Source: Prorocentrum cordatum (lineage: Eukaryota; Sar; Dinophyceae; Prorocentrales; Prorocentraceae). From it: 64,000 bases of DNA. The stretch covers positions 276,585-340,584 of the forward strand of contig CAUYUJ010014204.1 in NCBI GenBank assembly GCA_963575745.1. The letters run 5' to 3'. The notes under the pieces are model-generated. The model did no database searches, was not told the DNA's origin, and worked only from the letters and a program-made list of their open reading frames with translations. The translations under genes and the position numbers were made by a program. This document shows positions 1 through 8,800 of this stretch, piece by piece (position 1 is the first letter of the stretch; each line of letters opens with the position of its first letter).

Positions 1-100
1 GGGTAACTCGAACCCGGGGCAACTCGGGTTCGGAATCCCGAAACACGAACCCGAGTTAACCCTGACCCGAGTTACCCCTGATGATTCGGGGCTCTGACTT
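1..100 (+). repeat. Single partial copy of the 113-bp foldback repeat
   Basis: The stretch matches the end of the tandem unit found six times at 3427-4095, including GAACCCGAGTTA and the closing GAGTTACCCCTGATGATTCG. It shows that the unit is dispersed as well as tandem. The left end is cut by the window. Confidence 0.8.
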
Positions 101-307
101 GCATCCCGCTGGAATCTCCGTCAACTCCTCTTCCTCCTCATCGTCCCCATCGGCATTCAGCAGCCACGGACTCGCCACAGGCCCACGATGGCGACAGCAG
201 CTGCGCAGCTGGCAACCAGACCGGGAAGCGAAGTCTCCCTTTGGGTCCGTATCGGACCGCGTTCCGCTGGAACCCCCCAAGAGCTCTCGACCGCGATGAC
301 GGCTACA
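95..307 (-). CDS. Possible exon of unknown gene (acidic tail)
   Basis: On the minus strand an open frame runs from a candidate acceptor (GTTCCCCTAG, at the edge of the TIR-1 element at 300-509) into the 113-bp repeat. It encodes a Cys/Arg-rich stretch followed by an acidic segment, NADGDDEEEEELTEIPAG. The idea that this is an exon rests on two things: the non-repetitive acidic sequence, and its position beside a TIR element of the same family that forms an intron at 43168-43364. No domain is recognised and the downstream donor is not found. It could equally be random open sequence. Confidence 0.2.
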
Positions 308-509
308 CTAGGGGAACAAACAGGGCGTAAACATCAAACAAATCGGAGGTCCGCGCGGATTTCTCGGATCGGCGCTGGACCCCCTTCCCTGGCGCGCGGA
401 GCGCCCCAGGGGCGGCGCCGCCGGGGGGCCCCAGCGCCGATCCGAGAAATCCGCGCGGACCTCCGAGTTTCTATGTTTATGTCACTTTCTGTTCCCCTAG
501 CGTAGCCGA
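300..509. mobile_element. TIR-1 inverted-repeat element (copy a), candidate introner
   Basis: Two perfect 35-bp arms (344-378 and 431-465, core GATTTCTCGGATCGGCGC) flank a GC-rich centre that itself folds. A second, outer pair, CTAGGGGAACA (308-318) and its complement (490-500), extends to CGGCTAC on both sides. No coding capacity, so a non-autonomous foldback/MITE-type element. The same core is found at 2668-2817 and inside intron 3 of the cold-shock gene at 43169-43369. No clear target-site duplication is visible for this copy. Confidence 0.75.
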
Positions 510-605
510 TTGCATTGACCCCAGTTTGCACTGACCCCCGCTGACCCCTGTTTGCATTGACCCCCGTCCCTTGAGCCCCGATACACCTCCCATGTGTCAT
601 TACCG

Positions 606-768
606 TTAAGTCGGGCCTGTCCCTCTACAGGAGGAACATTCAAAAATAGTCAGAACATAGTCGGGGGACGATGTTTTCAACATTTCTTGAATATTTTTGA
701 GTATTTGTTGACTATGTATCATTTTTCATCGAAAATCTCCCTGTAGAAGGGGACAGGCCCGACTTAAA
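606..768. mobile_element. TIR-2 MITE (copy a)
   Basis: Ends are inverted repeats (TTAAGTCGGGCCTGTCCC and its complement) around an AT-rich core. It is flanked by the 8-bp direct repeat CATTACCG at 598-605 and 769-776, a target-site duplication. An 8-bp duplication is usual for hAT-type DNA transposons, but no transposase is present to confirm the superfamily. Confidence 0.85.
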
Positions 769-922
769 CATTACCGTGCCATTGGGGGACACCTCGTCTC
801 ACCCGGCCTGCACCCCGTGTAGGTTTTTGCGCTCCAAGTGTTCAGGTGCACTCCGAGGGCGACCGTGGCGTCCGCCCGGAGCAGCTCACCGTTTCCCCAA
901 AGAGGATTCGAGGCGTCTCCTC

Positions 923-1029
923 CTCCTCCCCCTCCTCCTCCTCCGCCTCCTCCTCCTCCTCCTCCTCCTCCTCCTCCTCCTCCTCCTCCTCCTCCCTCCC
1001 CCTCCTCCTTCTCCTCCTCCTCCTCCTCC
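923..1029 (+). repeat. (CTC)n microsatellite
   Basis: Polypyrimidine trinucleotide array with few interruptions. Long frames across it are repeat translations, not genes. Confidence 0.95.
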
Positions 1030-1340
1030 TCCAAAGTTACTCAATATGAATACTACTCTCCCTCTTTCCCTGATGGCGTGCTGGGAGTGGCCGACCCCCC
1101 CCCCCACGCGTACTGTTTGTTTACACACAGGATTCCCGGGAGTTGGGTTTTCGCCTGCGTTCTTTCCCCCAAAATGCTGCTCTCGCTGAGGCGCCGGCCT
1201 CATTCCTGCTCCCGAATCGTTCCGAATCGTGCTCCCGCTGCAGCGTGGGCCTCATTTTCGGATCGGTGTTTGGCCTCCGTCGTTCAGGATGGCGTTCTGG
1301 CCCCAGCGCGGGCCTCCGCCCATCCGCCCGCCACCACCGC

Positions 1341-1480
1341 ACCACCACCACCACCACCACCACCACCACCACAGCACCCACCAGCACCCACCAGCACAGC
1401 ACCAGCACCAGCACCAGCACCAGCACCAGCACCAGCACCAGCACCAGCACCAGCACCAGCACCAGCACCAGCACCAGCAC
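1341..1480 (+). repeat. (ACC)n followed by (AGCACC)n arrays
   Basis: A short ACC array passes into a regular hexanucleotide array. The flanks to 1560 continue as ACGC/CACG-rich simple sequence. Confidence 0.9.
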
Positions 1481-1656
1481 CACCACGCACACACGCACGC
1501 ACGCACGCACGCGCACCACCACCCACTACGCACGCGCGCGCGGAGCCACAGGTCCGCTACGACACGCGTCCGCGGATAGAGAAAATCAGCGCCATGGTAA
1601 GGGATGGGAGGGAGGGGTAGGACGTCAGATATGACGCGAGCGCACCTAGCTTGTCC

Positions 1657-1667
1657 CCCTCCCCCTC

Positions 1668-1699
<32 letters not shown>

Positions 1700-1886
1700 T
1701 CCTCCTCCTCTCCCTCCTCCTCCATCTCTCCTCCTCCTCTCCTTCTCCTCCCCCCTCCCCCATCCTCCTCCTCCTCTCCTCATCCTCCTCCTCCTCCTGC
1801 CCCTCCTCCCTCTCTCTTCCTCCTCCTCCTCCTCCTCCTCCTCCTCCTCCTCCTCCTCCTCCTCCTCCTCCTCCTCCTCCTCCTCT
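1657..1886 (+). repeat. (CTC)n microsatellite
   Basis: About 230 bp of polypyrimidine CTC/CCT sequence with scattered variants, purest near its right end. Confidence 0.95.
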
Positions 1887-2660
1887 CCTCTCGGCCTCTT
1901 CTTCGCTCCACGCCAGGCTTAGTCGTCCGACCAGATGGGCAAGCTGACTGGCGCGTGGCACGCTCGGGCGCACTCGCCCGCATGCCTTGCCCTGCTCTTA
2001 CATGCCTGCTGCACGCACTGTTCAGTCCCTGTTCATTTTCATGTGACGCATTCGTCAACACCAAAGGGAAGCGATGTTTCACTTGGACCCGCGTGTGGCC
2101 GCACTCCCCTGGCCCCCGTACGAGCTCACATATTCGGTGACAACTGCTGTTGGCAACATCCAGGGAGGCGAGGTGGTCCCGCGTGGATCTGGGTGACACC
2201 GCCCCCCCTAGTTGACACATGTGGCGACATGGGTGCAGTTGACAGCACGCAGAAGATGCAAGGTCCAGTTCGAATAAAGATTGCCCCGCCGACCGCTGAA
2301 CCCCCGAAGAGCTCACAAAATTGGTTGCCACAATTGTGAACCGCGAAGTTCACAAGCCATGTACCTGAGGAAAGTGGTGACACTTGCGCAGTTGGCAGTG
2401 ATTTGTAGCACCCAGGGAGGCGCCACAGAAGACAAATGGGAGGCATGAGGCAAGAGAAGGCAGTGGAAGAGAGGACGAGGAAGCGGGAGCGGACGGGAGA
2501 AGAGAGACTGCGCTATTTCGAATGAGCACCCGATACAGGCGGGTTGGGAACTGTCAAAGGCTCCAGCTCGGAAGCTGCAACAGGGGCGGATTATCGCGGG
2601 AATGACCTTCCTGCCGTTGGACGACGCCCAAAAACAACTTCGTGTAACGCCCCCCCTCCC
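1887..2660. other. No gene recognised
   Basis: Non-repetitive sequence apart from a weak direct repeat (GGTGACA...CAGGGAGGCG near 2138-2170 and 2374-2424). No domain or splice structure that I can defend. Confidence 0.5.
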
Positions 2661-2667
2661 TACAGAT

Positions 2668-2817
2668 GAAAAACAACATAATCATAACCTTTTTTACAAG
2701 TTCCGCCCGGATTTGATCTGAGCAAGCGACGCCTCTGGCGCCGCCAGAGGGTCCAGCGCAGATCCAAGAAATCCGCGCGAAGCTCGAACAGTTTCTGTTT
2801 ATGCATGTTTGTTCCCC
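2668..2817. mobile_element. TIR-1 inverted-repeat element (copy b), diverged
   Basis: The right arm keeps CAGATCCAAGAAATCCGCGC and the outer ATGCATGTTTGTTCCCC. The left arm is strongly mutated (TTCCGCCCGGATTTGATC). The arrangement matches copies at 300-509 and 43169-43369. Confidence 0.65.
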
Positions 2818-2984
2818 GATTTCCCCTCTCCCCCATGTCGCCCGCCGCACCCGACGAGCAACGTGCATTCCAATCGGAATCAAGATCGAAATCCGAAATA
2901 TGATCTAATCGGAATCGGAAACCATCGACATCCAATCGAATCGAAGCGGAGGAGTCGAAATGAACCCTGCTCTCCAATGTCGAG

Positions 2985-3100
2985 TCCTGTCGGCCTCGCC
3001 AAATCCGCGTCGAATGAGCGTCGAATCCGCGCCGAATCCACGTCGAGTCCGCGTCGAGTCCACGCCAAACCCGCGTCGAGTCCGCATCGAGCCCGCGTCG
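2985..3100. repeat. Short-period CG-rich tandem repeat
   Basis: Degenerate copies of a 9-12 bp motif (CGAGTCCGCGT, CGAATCCGCGC) follow one another without a larger unit. Confidence 0.8.
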
Positions 3101-3173
3101 GGCACAACAAAAAACACAACTCTGGGGACGCACGAGGCCCGCCCTAAGGTGCACCGTAAAATCGACTACACGC

Positions 3174-3422
3174 AATAGTGACCGTTGGTAAGAGTGACCT
3201 TTGGGGCGACCAAACACAAGCGCGCCAGACGCCACTAGCCAAAACTTGAAGCCTGTTGGACGTGTCCCACTCACCCATGACCAAAGCCATATTGATCTCA
3301 AAACGACGACGGCGATGCCGATGACGAAGACGACGACATTCATCTCAAAACGACGACGACGACGATCGGGGGACCCCGTTGGGCCCGCACCAAAGGTCAC
3401 TCCGGCCAATGGTCACTATTAT
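3174..3422. mobile_element. TIR-9 inverted-repeat element
   Basis: The left end AATAGTGACCGTTGG...GTGACCTTTGG is matched by the complement of the right end, CCAAAGGTCAC...CCAATGGTCACTATT. The two arms of about 33 bp contain two conserved blocks each. The core carries CGACGA-type simple sequence and no long reading frame. Only copy seen here. Confidence 0.65.
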
Positions 3423-3426
3423 TGGG

Positions 3427-4095
3427 CGCCCGGGTTATCCGGGGTAACTCGGGCCCGGGGTAACGCGGGTTTGGATTCCCAAAAAATGAACCCGAGTTAG
3501 CCCTGACCCGAGTTACCCCTGATGATTCGGGGCTCTGGACGCCCGAATTATCAGGGGTAAGTCGGGTCCGAGGTAACTCGGGATCGGGCTCCCAAAAAAC
3601 GAACCCGAGTTAGCCCTGACCCGACTTACCCTTGATGATTCGGGGATCTGGACGCCCGAATTATCCGGGGTAACTCGGGCCCGGGGTAACCCGGGTTCGG
3701 AATCCCGAAAAACGAACCCGAGTTAGCCCTGACCCGAGTTACCCCTGATGATTCGGGCTCTGGACGCCCGAATTCTCCGGGGTAAGTCGGGTCCGGGGCA
3801 ACTCGGGTTCGGGCTCCCGAAAAACGAACCCGAGTTAGCCCTGGCCCGAGTTACCCCTGATGATTCGGGGCTCTGGACGCCCGAAATATCCGGGGTACAG
3901 TCGGGTCCGGGGTAACCCGGGTTCGGAATCCCGAAAAACGAACCCGAGTTAGCCCTGGCCCGAGTTACCCCTGATGATTCGGGGCTCTGGGCGCCCGAGT
4001 CATCCGGGGTAAGTCGGGCCCGGGGCAACTCGGGTTCGGGCTCCCGAAACACGAACCCGCCTGACCCGAGTTACCCCTGATGATTCGGGGCTTTG
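3427..4095. repeat. 113-bp foldback tandem repeat, six copies
   Basis: Units start near 3427, 3540, 3653, 3764, 3877 and 3990. Each unit contains GGGGTAACTCGGG and its complement CCCGAGTTACCCC, with an inner pair AACTCGGGTTCG and CGAACCCGAGTT around a short AAAA-containing loop. A single unit can therefore fold into a nested hairpin. Copies differ at several sites. Confidence 0.9.
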
Positions 4096-4105
4096 ATATT
4101 GCGTT

Positions 4106-4643
4106 GGAGGGGGAGGGGGAGGAGGGGGAGATGGGGGGGGGGGAGGGGGAGGGAAAGGGGAGGAGGAGGGGAGGGGGGAGGAGGAGGAGGGGAGCGGAGG
4201 AGGAGGAGGAGGGTGGAGGAGGAGGAGGAGGGGGAGGGAGGAGGGGAGGAGGGGAGGAGGAGGGGAGGAGGAGGGAGGAGGAGGAGGAGGAGGGGAGGAG
4301 GAGGAGGGGAGGAGGAGGAGGAGGAGGAGGAGAGGAGGAGGAGGAGGAGGAGAGGAGGGGGAGGGAGGGAGGAGGAGGTAGGAGGAGGAGGATGAGGAGG
4401 AGGGGAGGAGGGGAGGAGGAGGAGGAGGAGGGGGGGAGGCGGAGGAGGAGGAGGAGGAGGAGGAGGAGGAGGAGGAGGAGGAGGGGAGGAGGAGGAGCAG
4501 GAGGAGAGGAAGGAGGAGGAGGAGGAGGAGGAGGAGGAGGAGGAGGAGGAGGTGGAGGGAGGAGGAGGGGGAGGAGGAGGAGGAGGGAGGAGGAGGAGGA
4601 GGGGAGGAGGAGGAGGAGGAGGAGGAGGAGGAGGAGGAGGAGG
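4106..4643 (+). repeat. (GGA)n microsatellite, about 540 bp
   Basis: Almost pure purine strand, GGA/GAG with occasional G insertions. One of the longest polypurine arrays in the window. Confidence 0.95.
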
Positions 4644-4851
4644 ATCCCCGAGTCTCAGGAGAGCGCGTGTGCCCCGCCTCCCGCCGCGGGGGGCCCGGTC
4701 TCCACCTGAGGAGCCAGACCCCCCGACCGTGAACTGCATGCAGTCGACGGCTTTCCCCTGAACGGGGGCCCTGCGCCGTGCGGCTGCCTAGGGCCCCCGG
4801 CCGCGAGGCCGAGCGCGACGGGCTTACCGATGTCGACGCCCAGCTCGCTTG

Positions 4852-5529
4852 TCACGTGCCCGAGCCGCGACCTGCGCGGGGGCCGTCGTACGCGGTCAGC
4901 ATCTCCTCGAAGTTGCTGGCCATTGCGATCAGCTCGTCGCGGTCGAACGGGATCTCGGGCACCTTGGGGAGCCTCGCGCGCGTCGCCAGGCGGCGGACGA
5001 GATTCCGAAGCTGCCAGATCTCCAATCCAGCGTGCCTGCTCTTGTCATTGTGCTCGCCGCCCTTGCCCGTGTTCTTGCCCTTGCCCTCGCGCGAGGCCGC
5101 GCTGGATGGCGGGCGGCTCCGCTGCACCAACGGCAGAGCATCAGCCCAGCTGTCGTCCTCCAGCATCGGCACGGGCGATGGATCGGGAGCCGCAGCGCCC
5201 CGCACGGCACCCTCCGCCGCCCCGCCCCCGTCGTCGACCACCTCCATGTCGAGCGGCGCCATGTCCGCGGCTGCTCCTCGGCCTCGTCCGCGCGGGCGGC
5301 GCCGCCGCCGCGGGGCGGCGGGTGGCGCGGCCGCCTCAGCAGGCGGGGCGGGAGCAGGCGGCGGCGCCGCCAGCACGGCCACGGCCGTGCGGAGGAGGCC
5401 CTCAGCCGCGCGCAGCAGGCGCACCGCGTCGCGGCCGCCTGCGGGGGCGCGGGCCGCCAGCCCAGCGGCGGCGTGGACCGCGAGGAGCGCGCCGCGCGCG
5501 CCCTCGAGCGGTGCCGCGCGGGCAGCCAT
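4852..5529 (-). CDS. Hypothetical protein, first exon beside a relict spliced leader
   Basis: A 225-codon frame starts at ATG 5529-5527 and ends at TGA 4854-4852. The product is Ala/Arg/Pro-rich over residues 1-95, then has an acidic stretch with MLEDDSWADALPLVQ and a basic GKGKNTGKGG segment. It ends in a helical region (LEIWQLRNLVRRLATRARL...EIPFDRDELIAMASNFEEML). No family is recognised. This start was chosen because it lies about 50 nt downstream of leader-like sequence at 5580-5601, as expected for a gene retroposed from a trans-spliced mRNA. A donor-like GGTAAGCC (minus strand, near 4828) suggests the true gene may continue by splicing in another frame. An alternative is a retroelement ORF1. 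Confidence 0.5.
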   Translation of the reverse strand: MAARAAPLEGARGALLAVHAAAGLAARAPAGGRDAVRLLRAAEGLLRTAVAVLAAPPPAPAPPAEAAAPPAAPRRRRRPRGRGRGAAADMAPLDMEVVDDGGGAAEGAVRGAAAPDPSPVPMLEDDSWADALPLVQRSRPPSSAASREGKGKNTGKGGEHNDKSRHAGLEIWQLRNLVRRLATRARLPKVPEIPFDRDELIAMASNFEEMLTAYDGPRAGRGSGT

Positions 5530-5579
5530 CGCCGTACCAGGCGTCGGCGCGTCGGCGGCGGGGCCAGCAGCGAGCGCGC

Positions 5580-5601
5580 GTGAGCCAAAATGGTACTGGA
5601 G
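5580..5601 (-). other. Relict dinoflagellate spliced-leader sequence
   Basis: Read on the minus strand the sequence contains CCATTTTGGCTCA, the 3' part of the conserved dinoflagellate spliced leader. Overall about 17 of 22 positions match, with the mismatches in the 5' third. It stands directly 5' of the exon at 4852-5529. Genomic leader relics are known in dinoflagellates and arise when a trans-spliced mRNA is reverse-transcribed and reinserted. Confidence 0.65.
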
Positions 5602-5786
5602 GAGGAGGAGGAGGAGGAGGAGGAGGAGGAGGAGGAGGAGGAGGAGGAGGAGGAGGAGGAGGAGGAGGAGGAGGAGGAGGTGGAGGAGGAGGAGGAGGAG
5701 GAGGAGGAGGAGGAGGAGGAGGAGGAGGAGGAGGAGGAGGAGGAGGAGGAGGAGGAGGAGGAGGAGGAGGAGGGGAGGAGGAGGAG
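5598..5786 (+). repeat. (GGA)n microsatellite, left flank of the LINE
   Basis: About 190 bp of GGA with one GTG interruption. It abuts the poly(T) end of the LINE directly, and the same repeat on the same strand resumes on the far side at 11359. Confidence 0.95.
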
Positions 5787-5813
5787 TTTTTTTTTTTTTT
5801 TTTTTTTTTTTTT
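5787..5813 (-). other. Poly(A) tail of the LINE
   Basis: 27 consecutive T on the plus strand, read as poly(A) at the 3' end of the minus-strand element. It gives the element's 3' boundary to the base. Confidence 0.9.
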
Positions 5814-5894
5814 GCAATGCGCGGCAGCCAGGCGCACACCCTAATCGCGCGAGCAAAAAGGCCGGGCGACAGGCTGGCAGTCAAAACCTGCGGG

Positions 5895-8800
5895 CTAAAC
5901 ACCCGCCGAGGGCCACTCGCGGACCCCAGGCCTGGGAGGGAGGCCCTTGCGCAGCCGCAGCAGGGCAGTGAGCTGCGCCTTGGTCAGCGCAAGGGGCCCG
6001 TGCCTCGCCGCCTCGCACTCCTCCAGGAGGCGCGAGGGCCTGGAGTCAGCGTAGCGCCCGCAGATGCTGCAAAAAGTGATGGCGCCCTTGCGCCACAAAA
6101 GGTGAGAGGCGTGCGGCACATGTCCAGCGATGCCCGTGCCAGGCGGCAAGCGAGAGGGGGGATCAGGCATCCCCAGAGACCGAAAAAGTTGCTCGTCGAT
6201 GGGCGGCAGGCCCGCGTACGAGCGCGGCAGCTTGACGCAGACCCTAAGCGCGGGAGCTGCGTCCGCCTCTGGCTCGACCGCGGGCTCGAGAGGCTCCTCA
6301 CCGTCCCCCCCCCCGTCCTCGACCGCCCCGTCCCCCTCCCTCAGATGGCCTCGCAGCTGCAGCTCCACACGGCTGGGAGGCGGGCTTGGCGGCGGCCGCA
6401 GGGCCGAGCAAGAGGAACGCAGCAGGTGGAGGGCGCGGCTCTGAGAGCGCCTGACCGCTCGGCCACAGCTCTTGCAGCACCAGCCGTAAGCGGTCGGAGC
6501 AAAGGCATGCTGGGAACGAGCCGCAAAACCCGAAAGCAGCTCCTCCCTCCTCTGAGCCCTCGAAACCTTGGGTTTGGTAACCTCACGGCCAGGGCACTTG
6601 GGGGCGGAGGCGGCGGCAGCACAGAGAGTGGCATTGCGGAGCAGGATGGCCTCGGCCTGCTCCACCAGGTCCAAAGCGCGGCGGGCAACGTCTGGATCAA
6701 GCTGAGCCTCCTCGGACCGCTCCTCGGCGAGCCCGTCGGCAACCGCATTGAGAAAAATAGCCTCGGGCAGCACAGAGTGGCCGAGACGCGCAAACTTAGC
6801 GGGGTCCTCAGCAAGATGCGAGGGCACGTGCAGGAGCGAGAAGCGGCCCTCGCGGGCGTCAAGCAGCGAGAAAAGATCGTGCCAGAGGTCCGCGTGCTCG
6901 AGCTTGTAGCAGTGTCGGCGTCCGCGCGCTATCGCATTCACGTGATTCACGTGGTCGGAATACAGCTTGAAATCTGCAGCAGGGTGGACGGCCCTGACGC
7001 ACTCCACAATGGCCAGGAGCTCAGCGCGAGGCACCGTTTGCACAGGGCCGTCCACCAAGCCCGTGCAGCCAGAGTCCCAGTCCAAACCATGGCCGTCGTC
7101 AAGGCGGGCAAAGCTCCACGCCACACGGCGTAGCAAGGGCTGAGACGACCAGGCACCACCTGCACCGTCGGTAGCGTAGATCCCCCCTGGCAGCGCCCCA
7201 ACGCCGCAGCGCAGCCGACGATGACCACGCTCGTCGGGGGGAGGCGGGAGGTTCAGCCAGGCGAGGGGCACCAGCCCGCGGCACCAGAAGACTGGGGAGA
7301 GGTCGATCTCCTCCAGCGCCTGACTGCGAAGGTGGTTGGAGGAGACCACGGCCTCAGGAGGGGGAGGCACACCGACCGAGAGCGCCCAGTCCCTCTCCAT
7401 GAAATTGCACATGCATTCCCAGAAACGATGACGGCTGGATTCGCGGGAGCGGTGGCAGCGCTGGCACAGGTCGTCCGTGCGGTAGCCAGCCTGAAAACGA
7501 CGCTCCTCCGTCCAGTAGCCGCCGCATGCAACTAGGCGAACAAGGCTGGCAAGACTGTGCTGGGAATCCTTCTCCAGCCGTTCCGCCAGTGCAGGCACGT
7601 GCTGCCACCAGACGCCCTCCTCCGCCCCACCCCCGTCAAGGTGCTTGGCCGCCTGGCGCCACACCGCGTTCTCAGCGGTCTGCTCCAGAGCCGCGAGGAG
7701 GCTGGTGACGGGGGCGGCGGAGGTGGCGAAGAGCTCCCACTCTTGCCCGTCTGGCTCAACCAACTTGGACAAGGACGGGCACTGCCAGCCAGCTGAAATG
7801 ACAGAGGCCTGAAAGGCTGAAAGCGGGCCGCGCACGAAGTTCCAGCCGCGCGCCACACGCTCCAGGGACGCGTCCCATCCTCGCTGGACCTTCGCAGCGA
7901 GGCCATCCTCTCCAAGGACTCGAAAGTAGAAAGCTCCTACGATGTGACGCAGGTACCAGATGGGCGGGTCGCGCCGCGCCCCAAAACTGATGCGGATGGC
8001 CACAGTCGCGCACGTGCCGCGCTGTGGACACTTGCTGGCGAGCCGCGCCTGACCTCGGAGCTGCTTCAGCATGGTCGGCGCCAGCCCGTGCACCTCAGGC
8101 GCCCACACCGACTTCGGCAGGGCATTGGAGACGAAAAGGCGTGAGGCTCGCGGCGTGGATCTGACCAGTCCCGAAATCTTGAGAGCGGCGCGCCTGCCCT
8201 TCATGAAACGCTTCTTGCGCACCTTCACTGTGCGCGAGGCACCGAAGGATGTGTCGTGGCCGAGGTCGCGGGCAACACGAACAGTCCTGAGGCCACCAGC
8301 CCCGACCTCGGCCGCCGACGCCCACGCGGGCAGCAAGGCACGGATGGCAGCAGAAGAGGCCATGAGGCCGCACTTCACTAGGGAAAACTCGCAACGCAGC
8401 CTGCGCAGGCCCGTAAAGAGGGCGCGCAGCACCACTGGAAAGGCCAAGCTGAGCGAGTGCTCAGTGCCGAAAAGGCGGAAGGCAAGATCGTCGATCCACT
8501 CCCTCAGGCGCATCCCTGGCACCAGGGAGTGGGCCGCCTTCAGCGGGGCGTGCAGGTAGGCACGCGCCTGCGAGACAGCTTGGCCACAGCCGGCGAGGAT
8601 GCCTCCGCCAGGCAGGATACCTGTGTGCACCTGACGCTGTAGGGTGAGGAGGCGAGGACCGAGGTAGACGTCCAGGGCGAGAGCGAGGAGGCGGAGAGGG
8701 TAGCCTAAATCCTGGGCCGCCGCCGCCAAGTCAGGCAGGGACACCAGGTCGTAGAACTTCCGAAGGTCGAGCAGTCCGCCCGCCACCTCGAAGCCTCCCA

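Noticed and set aside
3427-4095. CRISPR-like array
   Set aside because: Units are contiguous, self-complementary and diverged, with no unique spacers. The organism is eukaryotic.
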